Origin: Lunularia cruciata
Lineage: Eukaryota; Streptophyta; Marchantiopsida; Lunulariales; Lunulariaceae
DNA length: 64,000 nt
Reading direction: 5' to 3'
NCBI GenBank assembly: GCA_948567375.1
Contig: OX419761.1
Location: 60,735,089-60,799,088, forward strand
Under the pieces are notes generated by a model. It did no database searches and was not told the origin of the DNA. It worked only from the letters and a program-made list of their open reading frames with translations. Below, piece after piece: positions 33,150 to 44,910 of the stretch; positions within the stretch are counted from its first letter, which is position 1, and each line of letters opens with the position of its first letter. Made by a program: the position numbers and the translations under genes.

Positions 33150-34001
33150 CATTGTCCTGAGGGGTTGGACCCGGAGTAGAGGGCAGTCATCCTCAGGAAG
33201 ATGGGACCGTACCAATTAAAACACAACATTTTGTTAAAGATGGGTGAAGATGAAGTACTTTGGAGATGTTTGGAGGCATACGATGTCGGAGGAGTCATTG
33301 AGTCCTTACACTCTAAAGCATTGGGAGGACACTATGCCCTAAAGAATACTGTGAAGAAAATCCTTTCAAGTATTGGTGGCCTATGATGTATAAAGATATG
33401 TACACCCATATTTGAAGTTGTGATTCCTATCAGAGAATAGGAAAACAGACGGTGACTTCCCAATAGCCTTTGAGACTGATTTTGAGAAATGTGGTATTAA
33501 TTTTGTGGGACCAATTCAACCAGTGACCCGAATCCAAGGAAGAGGTACATCTTGGTATGCACTGATTATGCTACTATGATGGTAGAAGCAAAAGCAACAC
33601 AAAAAGATGATACATAAACAATTGCAAAATTTTTCTTCCAAAACACCATTTCCCACAATGGATATCGTTTGGAATTGGTCAGTGATTGGGGAATTCATTT
33701 GTTGAACTCTATGGTGGAAGCGTTAACCAAGTATTTCCAAATTAAACATCAGAAGACAACTCCCTACAATCCAAAAGCTAATGGACTAACGGAGAAGGCC
33801 AATGGATTGTTGTGTAAAATTTTAAACAAGGTGACATTCAGTTATGCCTACGATTGGGACACAAAGTTACTTGCAGCTTTGTGGGCATATAGAACAATTG
33901 AAAAGATTACCACTAAGCAAACTCCTTATTTCTTAACATATGGATTTCATCCCAGACTACCAATTGAATTTGAAGTACCAACATATCGATGCAAAGAATG
34001 A
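33150..34001 (+). pseudogene. pol: Family L integrase, first catalytic Asp changed
   Basis: Zinc-binding half from 33201 (LHSKALGGHYALKNTVKK). At about 33488 the first core motif reads GINFVGPIQP where the fragment at 26161 has GID, a G-to-A change turning the catalytic Asp into Asn. The open piece 33669-34001 holds VSDWGIHLLNSMVEALTKYF (second Asp), PKANGLTEKANGLL (Glu present) and WAYRTIEKITTKQTPYFLTYG. It ends IEFEVPTYRCKE. No chromodomain or envelope-like ORF follows. Confidence 0.82.
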
Positions 34002-34416
34002 TTGTCTACTCTATGCAATGAATGATTGTTGGAGGAAGAAAGCTAAGATCTTTGGATCCACCAACTGATGTGGTTAGAAGAGAAAAGGGACGATGCAATG
34101 CAAACCACAAAGGAAGTACAAGAATAGCGGAAGGTCTGGCACGATAAGAGAATCAAGCATGTGGCTGTTCAGGAAGGTTACTTGGTATTGTTATATGACA
34201 ATCGCCAAATATTTTTTCTAGGTAAACTGCATTTAAGGTGGATGGAGTCATACCATGTTATGCACATATATGCCAATGGCTCTATTCAACTTGCAAACCT
34301 GGAAGGCAATCCTTTTGCTACTTGAGTAAACGGATGGAGGGTTAGAAAATATTGGACCACAGGCCCGATGTTGTATAAAGAATCGGTTTTCAGTGTTTGC
34401 AAGGACGCTCACATTT
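34002..34416 (+). other. Family L integrase tail and 3' untranslated region
   Basis: A closed frame with traces of the integrase C-terminal tail (WHDKRIKHVAVQEGYLVLL, WMESYHVMHIY) up to about 34330, then sequence leading to the polypurine tract. This is where Athila elements often carry an envelope-like ORF. None is present here. Confidence 0.55.
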
Positions 34417-34429
34417 GAGGGAGGGAGTA
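34417..34429 (+). promoter_or_regulatory. Family L polypurine tract
   Basis: gagggagggagta immediately before the TGTGGTAC start of the 3' LTR. Position and purine run fit the plus-strand primer. Confidence 0.75.
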
Positions 34430-37400
34430 TGTGGTACTTACAATTTTTTGTTTTGGATAGTTTAAGGAAAATTTGAAGAAGAAATACTCAGATAAAGCCC
34501 AAAGAGGGCTAAACGGGAAAGAAATAAGAAGAAGCATGTATTTGCAGTAAACCCAAAGTTGACCTTGGGTCAAGATCAAAGGAGACACAAAGACAAAGAC
34601 AAAGAAGAAGAAGGCAAGACTTTGTATTGGGCGGTGTGGTCTGATCCAAAGAACCTATAACAAAATTCTTTGGAGTCGGCTCAATCAAGAAAGTACGTGG
34701 GAAGAAAGTAATGACCTCGGAATCAAGAAGTTCTTGATAGGGACAGGAAACAACTTCACCAAATCGGAGACTAGAGAGGAGGAGCAATTGAAGAATGACC
34801 AATCGGCATACGACTATAAAATCACCAGTTGTGCAAGGAAGTAGTGCCATGTTCATTTGCTACCTTGTTCTTATTTAGAGTCAACCCAAAGTAATGCAAA
34901 TTGCAAATCTGTATGAAGAGAAGTGGGTTAGGATCTCGAGAACAATCTTCCACAAGAAGAAGGTGAGGAAGCACACAATGACCCTAAAAGTGAGTAAGTA
35001 GAGTGCAGTGAGGGGGCTTGCAATTTTTAGGTCAGAAGTAATAGCGCGGATCAAAGTCTTGATGAGACTTCGTATCATGTTGCAAGCCTAGAACTAGAAT
35101 TTTAGTTTTCCAGGTTTCATGGTAGAAATCACAACCAAGCAATTGCAAGGATGGACCAAAGCACAAGAGGAAGAAAGGAAATCCAGCTTGATGGACTGAG
35201 GCAGATTGGAGAGTAGTTTTGGGGAGAGAAGCAAGAAAGGTAGAAGGTATCACTTTCTATTGGAAGTATGAGGCTTCAAAAGAGACTGCTGAAGTGAGGA
35301 ATTCATTCAATCAACCTCGCACCAAGAATGGTTATAAGGTGGACAGTTATAGAGACCCTGAGCGGAGAGGGATAGTAAGTGCAATGATGGCAATGTTCAA
35401 GCCAGAGCAAACCACTTATGTTATGATGCAACAGGCGGTGTTCTTTCACCAAATGTTTGCGGGAGAGGCCGTAGATTGGGCAAAATGTTTGCGGGAGAGG
35501 TCGTAGATTGGGCAAAATGTTTGCATCAAAGAGTGCGCAGATGATTTTGGGGTGGAGAATGGATATACCACTGCATTATTTTATGCCCTTCACAACGCAC
35601 TTTTGGGTTGAACTTGCTGACTTTAGAAGAAAGAAATCAAATGTGCTTGCACTTTCATCCAGATTTGCGGAAGGAGGCAGATGTAGATGAGCAATATTAT
35701 ATGGAGAGAGTGCAAGACGGGGATGAGTACTACAAGAAGAGAGGGAAGGAGAAATTGTAGCAATTGACATTCCAAGGGCTAGAAAGAGAGCCAAGCCTAA
35801 GAGTTGTCTTGCAACAGTCCAGCCCAAAAAAGTGCCAAAGCTTAACCCAACGGCAGTGATGATGAAGATGAAAGAAGCCACGCCAAAATCAGAAGAAGAG
35901 TCAAAAGGAGAAACTGGATCAAAGGAAGAAATGATAGGAGAAGTAGAGGAGTTCATGCTGCAAAGTGAAGAATCAAGCAGTGACAATGAAGGCAAGGTAG
36001 AGGTTCAGCAAAACAAGAAGGCCGATGGTGGAGGCAAGGAAGTCGAGTCCCAAAGTTTCAATGATTGAACTAGGAAGTGAGAAGAAGAAGGACAAGGAAG
36101 TCATGGCACGACTCCGGACTGCCAAGGAGAATAATGTTATGGCTGCATCCAAGGAGGGGCCCAGTGAAGTTGCCATGAAAGAGGAGGAAAGCTTGGATGA
36201 AGAAACCTTGAAAGTACAAAGATCACAACTTTGGGGCAAGGTGCAAGAAGTAGAGTGGTCGGAACACAAAGGCTAGCCAATGACAAGAAGTGCAAAGGAA
36301 TGAATTATCTATTGAAAGTAGTATGTCTGCTGTTGGTGTTCATACAGAAGAAGAAGATGGAGATGGTAAGTGCCAATCTTGAGTTGTGCGATGAGTTGGC
36401 TATAGTGAAGACCTAGAGCGCAAAAACCTTGTTGTTGTGAACTAAGTTGATGAGGGTGGAGATAGAAGCCAAAGAATTTTGGGTTGAGGAGGTTCTTTGG
36501 AGTAAGCACTTTGAAGTGATGAGGGAGGATCTAGTAAAGAGTCAAGAGGAGGCAAAGGAGATTACCACATTAGTTGTAGTGTTGAAGGGGGAAATTGTAG
36601 ATGCCCAAGTAGAGTTAATCCATTTGAAAGCAAGTACAACGGTGATTGAGCAGGAGTTGGAAAGTCTCAAGAAGAAGGCCATTGAGGAAGATCAAGCTTG
36701 GCAGCAAAAGTTAGTAGAGCACAATAGGGAAGAAGATTGATTGCACTGATTGGTGTGGGTAGCAAAGGAGCAAATATTTGTGAATAAGAGAGAGAAGGAG
36801 GCATTGAAGGTTGAATTTGAAGACAAGCTCTAGATGTATTGTAATGAATTGGAGGACAAAAGGAAGAAGGAAAAGCTCACAAACATAGGAGAAGTCAATG
36901 TGGTAGTCAATGAAATCAAGGCAATGCAGAGCACGGAAGTTGAAGGTAAACTCAAGGAAGCAAGATTGCATGAGCTGAAATTATTGGTGCAAGAGACGCA
37001 CAAGAGAAAGGCAAAGGACACGGAGTTGAATAATTTATTAATTTGTCTATGAGAACGTGTAGATAGGAAGATGTTAGAGGTGGGAGAAAATGTGTGTCTT
37101 AGATTGGATCTTGTTAGGATGGAGTTAGACAAACTTTGTAGTGAAGTACAAGAAGTAAGAAGACCCGATGTTGTAGAAGTAGGAGTACATGTGCCTTTGG
37201 AGTTGACATTTGTGACATTAAAAGAAGAATGGGTTGGGAGATAAAGTGTAAGAAAGAGTACCCAAGACCTCAATTATAGTTTGTAGTGAAGAAATTGTAG
37301 AAATAGAAGAGTTAGAAGTAGGATTAGATAGACCTGAGGATGGTGAGATTATTGAGAGATCATTGGGTTTGGGAGCCAAAGTCAAGGTTGACATTGGATT

Positions 37401-38193
37401 GGAGTAGTTTTGAGATTTGAAGAGGCATATATGAAGAGGTACATTGTCAGTTTGGATCTGCAGGTAGGAAAAGTTGTTGTAAAATGGTATAGTTATTAGT
37501 GACTATTGATTGCTCTATTATTTAAGAGAGGCATTTGTAGTCATATGTTGTTCAGTATTCATATTTTTGAAGATAGATAAAGCAAAGATTTCAATGCTCG
37601 TTGCTTGAGCTTAATTCTGAGTATCAACTCTGTGTGTGTGTGTTTGTGAGTGTATAGAGAATTTCAAAGTGAAAATCAGTGTGTTTGTTGGATGTTAGAT
37701 TCCATAGCCTTATCTTCATTCTGTGTGTTTGATCGTGAGTGAAGTGCAATTGGAGCAATGCCTTGACAAATCTGAGAGGAATTGTAGTGTTGGTAGTATT
37801 TTGCATTTGGGAATGCAGCGTTGAGTTGATGTGAAGCAATTTTGATTGAGGAAGTTGTGCCTTCAGTGGAGAGGTGGAACACAATTCTGAGGTGAAGTCA
37901 TTTTGAGTGAAGTGTCGTCTTCAAGAGAATCTGAATCATTACAATCAAGATTTGTTTGGACAGAATTGGCTATGTTGTGATTATGGGTGTGTGAATTTGT
38001 GACAAGTTGTCAAGATTGTGAGCTTGTTACTCTCTTTTAGTTGTAGTTGCTACCTAAGAGATTAAAGATGAAACCAAGAAGAACTATATTGTGACATTTG
38101 ACTTTGTATTTGACCAATTCTGAATCGCATCTCTACGGGAATAAACTTTATTTACGTGATTACCGCAAAAGTAATATTTGCCAAGTTGTCACA
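34430..38193 (+). repeat. 3' LTR of the L element, long class (3.76 kb)
   Basis: Starts TGTGGTACTTACAATTTTTT directly after the polypurine tract and ends CAAGTTGTCACA. It is the only long-class LTR in the window still attached to an internal region, so it proves that these 3.7-3.8 kb units are LTRs. It contains the ORF remnant at 35219-37405 and the TATA-like box near 37517. The right neighbour is a minus-strand L LTR whose own last 250 bp are missing. Confidence 0.88.
35219..37405 (+). pseudogene. LTR-borne ORF in the 3' LTR of the L element
   Basis: Pieces in order. 35219-35506 has the N-terminal half (ITFYWKYEASKETAEVRN, YVMMQQAVFFHQMFAGEAV) with a local duplication of AVDWAKCLRERS-type sequence. 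35832-36276 is the acidic Ser/Glu/Lys linker. 36447-36740 and 36834-37052 are coiled coil with ARLHELKLLVQET. The tail EERVGR... reaches about 37405, frameshifted at the TLEKSG motif. It lies before the TATA-like box, in U3. This copy carries more lesions than the inner LTR copy at 6252-17189. Function unknown. Confidence 0.6.
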
Positions 38194-38738
38194 ATGATTC
38201 AGATCCTTCCAAAGATAGCTACTTCATTGCAAGGCACCTTAGCCTTAGAATTGTGTTCCACTCCTCCATTGAAGGCAAAACTTCCTTGATCAAAATTGCT
38301 TCACATCAACCTTGTGTTGCACTCACAAATGTAAAATACTACCAACACTACAATTCCTCTCATATCTATCAAGGCATTGCTCCAATTGCACTTCACTCAA
38401 GATCAAACACAGAGAATGAAAATCAAGGCTGTGGAATCTAACATACAACAAGCACCCTAATTTTCATGTTGAATTTCTCCACACACTCAAAAACACAAAC
38501 ACAAATTTGATACTTGGAACTAAGATCAAGTGACGAGCACTGAACTCAACACATCACTTTATTTATCGTCAAAAATTTGGAATTCTAAACAACATAATAC
38601 TGCAAATGCCTCCTTTAAATAGTAGAGCAATTGACACTTACTAAAAAATATACCGTTCTACAACAACTCTACAAATGTGCAAATCCAAAATGATAATGCA
38701 CCTCTTCATATCTGCCTCTTCAAATCTAAAATCTGTTC

Positions 38739-41100
38739 CTACTCCAATCCAATGTCTACCTCTTCTTTGGCTTCCAACTCAAATGATCCTCCTATCACTT
38801 CTTCTTCTTTGAGTCTATCTAATTTCACTAATTCCTTTGCTATCTCTACCACTTCTTCACTTTGAACTACAATTGCACTAGTGGGTAACTTATCTAATTC
38901 TTTATCTCTTGACCCACTCTTCTCTAATGTCTTAGATAGCTGATCTAAAGACACATGCACTCCTAGTTCTATAACTTTGGACTTCTTATCTTCCTTCACA
39001 CTACTCCAAAGTCTCTCTACTCTGAATTTACTAAGTCTAATCTAAGACTTACATTGTCTCCTACCTCAATTATCTTCCTATCTACTTGCTCCCTCAAACA
39101 AATCAAAAGGGTATTCATATCTACATCTTTCACTCTTATCTTCTGAGTTTCCTGCACAAGCAATTTCAATTCATACAGTCTCACTTCCTCCAATTTTCCC
39201 TCAGACTCCGTGCTCAACATTGCCTGTAATCTGTCAACAACTTCTCCTATTGACTCTCATGCATACTCCCAAGATTGGTTGACCTTCATCTCTTCTCTGT
39301 ACATCTTTAACTCATCTTCATACTCAACAGCAAGCATCTTCTTCTCCTTTGCCTATTGAGCATTTTGCATCTGAGCACTTCTGACCAAGCCTCACAATCT
39401 TTCCTCTTCTTGGTGTTGGATTGCCAACTCCCTCTGCCATGCTTGATCTTTTCTTGCCACACTCTTCTTGAGGCTTTCTAACTCCTGCTCCATCATAGTA
39501 ACCATTGCCTTCACATGAAGACTTTCAATGCAAACTTCACTGACCTCATCTTTCATCTTTGCCAACAATGTCATCTGCTCTTTCAACTCTTTTTGCTCTT
39601 TTGGCTTGATTGTGCATCTCTTTCCATGCTTCTCAAAACTCTCTTGCAAGTTCTTAAAAATCTTCTTCTTCAAGACTGCATCCACTCAAAGTTCCTCAAC
39701 TTCTCCTTCTCTTTGAGTTACCATCTCCTTCAATTTCTGCACTTTATCCAGTAGATACTTCACCACCTGCAACTCATTCTTCACCTCCCTATGATAGTGT
39801 TGTATCACCTTCTTGAGGCTTTTTAACTCCTGCTCCATCATAGTCACCATTGCCTTCACATAAAGACTTTCAATGCAAAGTTCAGTGACCTCATGTTTCA
39901 TCTTTGCCAACAATGTCATCTACTCTTTCAACTCTTTCTGCTCTTTTGGCTTGATTGTGCATCTCTTTTCCACGCTTCTCAAAACTCTCTTGCAAGTTCT
40001 TAAAAATCTTCTTCTTCAAGATGGCATCCACTCAAAGTTCCTCAACTTCTCCTTCTCTTTGAGTTACCAACTCCTTCAATGTCTGCACTTTGTCCAGTAG
40101 ATACTTCACCACCTGCAACTCATTCTTCACCTCCCTATGATAGTGTTGTATCACCTTCTTTTGCATCTTCAGCAGCTCCAACAATGGATCCATGATTTGT
40201 GTGAAGTACTTTACTCCATCAAATCCTTCTTTATCTATGGCTTTGTCTTTGTACTTGCTTCTTCTGCCAAAGCTTTCCCTCCAAAGTCTCAATCTTTGTA
40301 CCTTCAATGACATTGCCTCCAAGCTTACTTCTTGCTTACAAAGTGAGCTTGGTCCTACACGTTTAGTTGTCACCAACCTCTTGGCTCTTCCTCCCTTTTG
40401 GTCTTCCTTCTTTGGCACTTCATCCATCTCCTCCATGAGCAACTCCAAGCAAGGGCCATCTCCTTCCTCCATACAATCAATCACCACATGGAACGCCTCA
40501 TCTTCTTCTGCCTCAATTGCTTGTTGGACCTCCTCTTTGCCTTCACTCTCACTTTCGGATTCCTCACTTTGTAATGTGAGGTTAGCTTCTTTGGAGTCTC
40601 CTCCTCTGGCCTCTGTCTCCCCTTTAGACTATGTCTCCAAAGTCTCCTCCTTCACCGCCTTCTTACCTTACGGATTGAGTTTTTGGGTCTTTCATTGTGA
40701 CTGAGGCAATGCTACCTCTTCAAGTTTAGTCTGCTTCTTTGACTTTGAACTTCTTCCTTCCACCATCTCCTTTTATCCCATTCTGATGAAATGGTCATTG
40801 ATGGCTCACAATTGTAACATGTATTGCTGCTTCTCTTCATCCGCTTCTCATCAAAGATCAGGATGGAAATGTGATACCATGCATTGCCTCTCCTTTGTTG
40901 TCAGCAGATTTAATCCAAAGTAGAAGTGTGCTACAAATGGTGCAAAGTAATGTGGAGGCAAATTGGTTCTCCAATAGATGATCATTTACCTCATTTACTG
41001 GTGGAAGCACTTTACCCAATTCACCTTCACTCTTGCAAACATCTGGTGGAAGAAGACTGCTTGTTGCATGTTGAGGTATGTTGTTTTCTTGAGTTTGAAC
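38739..41100 (-). pseudogene. LTR-borne coiled-coil ORF with internal duplication
   Basis: C-terminal and central parts of the ORF of this minus LTR. 38739-38999 holds the tail SKTLEKSGSRDKELDKLPT, 39017-39220 RLYELKLLVQETQK, and 39392-40487 the long coiled coil beginning in an acidic, Lys-rich linker (PKKEDQKGGRAKRLVTTKR). The coil is lengthened by a 345-bp tandem duplication. The N-terminal half continues beyond the inserted solo LTR at about 44911-45440. Stops and frameshifts are scattered throughout. Confidence 0.6.
39464..40153 (-). repeat. Two tandem 345-bp units within the coiled-coil ORF
   Basis: Unit 39464-39808 is repeated at 39809-40153. Both start cttcttgaggctttYtaact and end before accttcttttgc or the equivalent. 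345 is 115 codons, so the duplication keeps the frame and lengthens the coiled coil. The two units are very similar, so the duplication is younger than the divergence among LTR copies. Confidence 0.85.
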
Positions 41101-41105
41101 ATAGC

Positions 41106-44100
41106 TGTGACAACCCGTAAAATATCACTTTTGCGGTAATCGGGTAAGTAAAGTTTGTTCTTGCCGAGATACGATTCAGAATTGGTCAAATACAAAGTAA
41201 AGTAACAATTTCAATTCTTCTTGGTTGAGGCTTTAATCTCTTAGGTAGAAACTACACCTAGAAGAGAGTAACAAGCTCACGATCTTGACAACTTGTCACA
41301 AATACACACACACATAATCACAACATAGCAAATTCTGTCTAAACAAATCTTGATTGTGATGATTCAGATTCTCCCAAAGATGGCACTTCACTGTAAAAAC
41401 AACTTTGCCTCAGAATTTTGTTCCACCCCTCCACTGAAGGCACAACTTCCTTGATCAAAATTGCTTCACATCAACCTCGTGTTGAACTCACAAATGCAAA
41501 ATACTACCAACACTACAATTCCTCTCAGATTTGTCAAGGCATTGCTCTGATTGTACTTCATTCGGGATCAAACACATAGAATGAAGATCAAGGCTATGGA
41601 ATCCAACATCCAACAAGCACACTGACTTGCACTTCAAAATTCTCCCAACACTCACAAACACACACAAAATTGACAATCGGAATTAAGCTCAAGTGACAAG
41701 CACTAAAAACAACACTTTGCTTTATCTATCTTCAGAAATATGAATACTAAACAACAATTTCCTGCAAATGCCACCTTTAAATAGTGAAGCAATTGATAGT
41801 TCTAACAAAAATATCGTTTCCCAACAACTCTACAAACCGGCAGATCTGAAATGAGAATGCACCTCTTCATATCTGCCTCTTCAAATCTCAATTCTGTTTC
41901 TAATCCAATCTGATGTCTACTTCTTCTTCGGCTTTCAAACCCGACCCCAAAGTAAATTCACCCACTACTCCTCTATCCTTGGGTTTCACAACTCCTAGTT
42001 CCTCTACCAAATCTAACAATTCTCTTTCTTGATCTGAAATTCCACTAGCAAGTAATCTATCTAACTCCTTATCTCCCGACCCACTCTTCTCTAATGTCTC
42101 CAATGGTAACTCCGAAGACATCTGCACTCCCACTTCATCTACTTTGGGTTTTGCTCTCACATCCTTTTGAAGTTTATCTATTTCTAATTTGACTAAGTCT
42201 AATCTGATTGTGATATTGTCTTCTACTTCTAATATCTTCCTATCTACACGAGTTCTTAGACTGATCAGTAAAGCATTCAAGTCCTTGTCCTTTGCATTTC
42301 TCCTCCTTGTCTCCTGCACCAACAACTTCAACTCGTGCAACCTCATCTCTTTGATGCGCACACTAGCCTCTGTACTCAGCATCGCATTCATCTTGATCAC
42401 AATCTCTTTTAATGGCTCCAATCTCATTTTCCTCTCTTGTTCTTGATTTGCAAGCCAATCTTCTCTTCTCTTCTTCTCTTCTCTATACAGTGCCAATTCT
42501 GCTTTGAACTTGGCTTTCACAACTTCCTTCTCTTTCTCTTTCTGCACAATCTTTTCCTCTTGATTGTGAAGTAACTCTCTCAACCTTTCTTCTTCTCTAT
42601 ACCTCACTGTCAATTCTCGTTGCCACAACTGCTTCTTCTCCTCTACACTCTCCATCACTTTATTGAGCTCTTGTTCTTTCTCTGCTACTCTTGCCATAGC
42701 ATGGATAATTTCTAGTCTTGAATAAGCAAACTGTTGCTTCAAGATTTCATATTTAGCAATTTGTCTTTCCTTTGCTATGACATGCTGCTCTCTCAATTCC
42801 TCCCAATTCCTTGCTTCTCTCCTCAAATTCTCAAGCAATTTATTCTGCACTACTGCATCTACTCGTAGTACTCCTCACCTCGGATTATACTCTTCTTCAA
42901 TTCTGAGTTCTTTTCTTCTAATTGTGCTAACACTTGCAACACAATCTTCACCTTTGGACACTTTGATTGCATCTCCTTCTTCTTGTGCTCTAACTTTACT
43001 AATAATGGGCACAAAACCTCCCGTAGGTACTCCACTCCTTCACTTGGAGTTACCTCGACTTGCGGAGTGATCTCCTTCTTCATCTCTTGTTCACTCGACA
43101 CTCGCCTTATAAGCCACAGTCGCCGTATAGGAATGGATGCTTCACTCCCCGAACTTTCATTCTCCTCTTCTCTTACCATACTTGGCCCCGCTTCACACTT
43201 TGCCTTTTTGCCTGGAACAAACTCCTCTTTGAATGATAAATTTCCTTTCTTCCTGCTCTGGCACTTTGTCTTCCAACTTTGAGTTACCTTTCTCCTCCAT
43301 CTCCATCATGGCTTTCTCTTCCTTGGGTACCAATGTCATCTCCCCTCCATTGTTGCTATCACTACTTGTGTCTCCACTCTGCAGTGTGAGCTCAAGTTCT
43401 TCATCTCTTTTTGAGTCTTTGAACTTGCACTTGGCTTTGCCTTCCAATTCTTCCTCCGACAATGTGATTACCACCATACCTTTCCTTGGGTTTACTCTTC
43501 TAGTCTTCCGAGATCTTACTTTCTTGACGTCTTCTCCTTCTCCTTGTCAACTCCTCTTCTTTGACTTTGGAGTACTCACGTCCAACTGCACACTCTTCCC
43601 CGTCTGGACGTAGTACTCATTGCTGCTCCTGATCTAAAGAATGTATTGCTGCTTCTCCGCGTCAACATCCTTTCTTAAGATGGGATGGAAATGCAACACC
43701 ATCCTGTTGCGCTCCGTTGCATTGAGCAAGTTCAGCCCCAGATAGAAATGAGCTACAAATGGCACAATATAATGTGGAGGTGATTTATCCCGCAAATTCC
43801 ATACCATCTGTCTTGTTCTCCCATGAAAACACTTCACCAGTTAATCGGCTCTCCTGCAAACATCTTATGGAAGAACACCGCTTGGTGCTTCATCACATAA
43901 GTTGTTCTCTCCAGCTTCAAGATTGCCACTAGAGCACTCATGATCTCTTACTTGACAGGATCCTTGTAACTCTTTACTTTGTAACCATTCTTCGTGCGCT
44001 TCAAAGAGAAAGCATCTCTCACTTCCTAGGTTTCTTCTGCTAATTCTCTCTTCTCCAAGAATGTGGCACCATGCTCCATGTTTGCTTCTCTTCTGAGTAC

Positions 44101-44910
44101 TAACCTGCAATCCAACTCCGTCCAGCAAGCCGGATTACCTCTCTTCCCCTCTTCCTCGGGACCATCAAGACATCTACTCTTGATGATCTCAGTCATGAAC
44201 CCTAGAAAGCTTACATTCTAGTTCCACGCCAAGAATGTGATCCGAAGTCTGCTCAAGACTTCAATTCTTGCAATCACATCTAACCTCCGAATTGCATGAA
44301 TTCTCATTGCAAATTTGGAGTTCTTCTTCCTTCCTCCCATCTTTCTCTCTTCCACTCTGGGCTGGGGACTATTCTTCATACTGATTCCGGATTAGCTCTC
44401 TCAAATTTTCCTCTACACACCAATGCATCTTTGACTCTACTTCCCTTCCCACAATCTCCTGCAAGATGACTTCTTAACGGCGAGGGAAAATTGCTTGTCA
44501 TTGCTTTGTCTTTAGCCCAATTTTTATAGAGTCACACCTTCTTTGTCTTTCTTCAATTCAAGTATCTACTAAGAAATCACACCTCTTGCATGCTCCTGTC
44601 ACTGTCAAGTGTCCTTCATGCATATGACCGCCATTTTTGAATGGTCCCTTCTTGAATCTCTCGCTCCAAAGGAAAGTTGTTACACTATCCTCACCTCAAG
44701 TTGAGCACCTCCAATACGAAGACTCCTTACTTCGGGTTGTATGCTGACAGGGCAATTCCAAGTACTTCGCCTTATGACCCAAAGCTATGTTACCTTGGGT
44801 TTCATCCCGAAGGCACTTTTCTTCGCCTTCTTTACCCATATAGGTGCAATTCGACTTCTCTATACACTTCTTCTTCCACATTTCAAAAAAAATAAAATGT
44901 GGGTACCATA
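41106..44910 (-). mobile_element. Complete long solo LTR of family L (3805 bp)
   Basis: A perfect 5-bp target duplication, atagc, flanks it at 41101-41105 and 44911-44915, and the host LTR reads on across the site. On minus it begins TATGGTACCCACATTTT and ends CGGGTTGTCACA. It is the cleanest definition of the long LTR in the window. It carries the LTR ORF (41900 to about 44470), a TATA-like box near 41778, and the 3' third shared by both LTR classes. Confidence 0.92.
41900..44470 (-). pseudogene. LTR-borne ORF in the solo LTR, with 316-codon intact coiled coil
   Basis: Order on minus. The N-terminal half (about 44470-43640) is broken but keeps VKCFHGRTRQMVWNLRDK (in 43634-43837). An acidic linker follows at 43193-43477. 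A conserved VEYLREVLCPLLVKLEHKKK segment is at 42859-43179. Then 41900-42850 is open for 316 codons, an almost unbroken heptad-rich coil (QELNKVMESVEEKKQLWQRE, MRLHELKLLVQETRRR) ending ETLEKSGSGDKELDRL and EEEVDIRLD. Alignment with 6252-17189 is collinear. No nucleic-acid-binding, membrane or catalytic motif is seen. Being coiled coil, it may self-associate or bind a partner; this is inference. Confidence 0.68.

Larger units (their letters stand above)
26239..38193 (+). mobile_element. Most complete family L element (Athila/Tat-like Ty3/gypsy)
   Basis: Order: LTR (26239-28284), tRNA-Asp-like primer site, gag with zinc knuckle, protease, acidic linker, reverse transcriptase, RNase H, integrase, short tail, polypurine tract, LTR (34430-38193). 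Internal length is about 6.1 kb. The pol order and FIDD-type RT place it in Ty3/gypsy, Athila/Tat side, without chromodomain. The two LTRs differ structurally (2.05 against 3.76 kb), and the flanks tatgt and atgat are not a target duplication. It may therefore be a recombinant of two insertions. All genes are interrupted. Confidence 0.85.

Noticed and set aside
34002-34416. Envelope-like ORF expected after integrase in Athila-type elements
   Set aside because: No open frame, signal peptide or membrane segment is present between integrase and the polypurine tract.
40192-40704. 170-codon open frame on plus
   Set aside because: Antisense of the minus-strand LTR ORF linker in that LTR.
41900-42850. 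Myosin- or kinesin-type host gene suggested by the long coiled coil
   Set aside because: The stretch lies within a solo LTR bounded by target duplications and recurs in other LTR copies; no motor domain is present.
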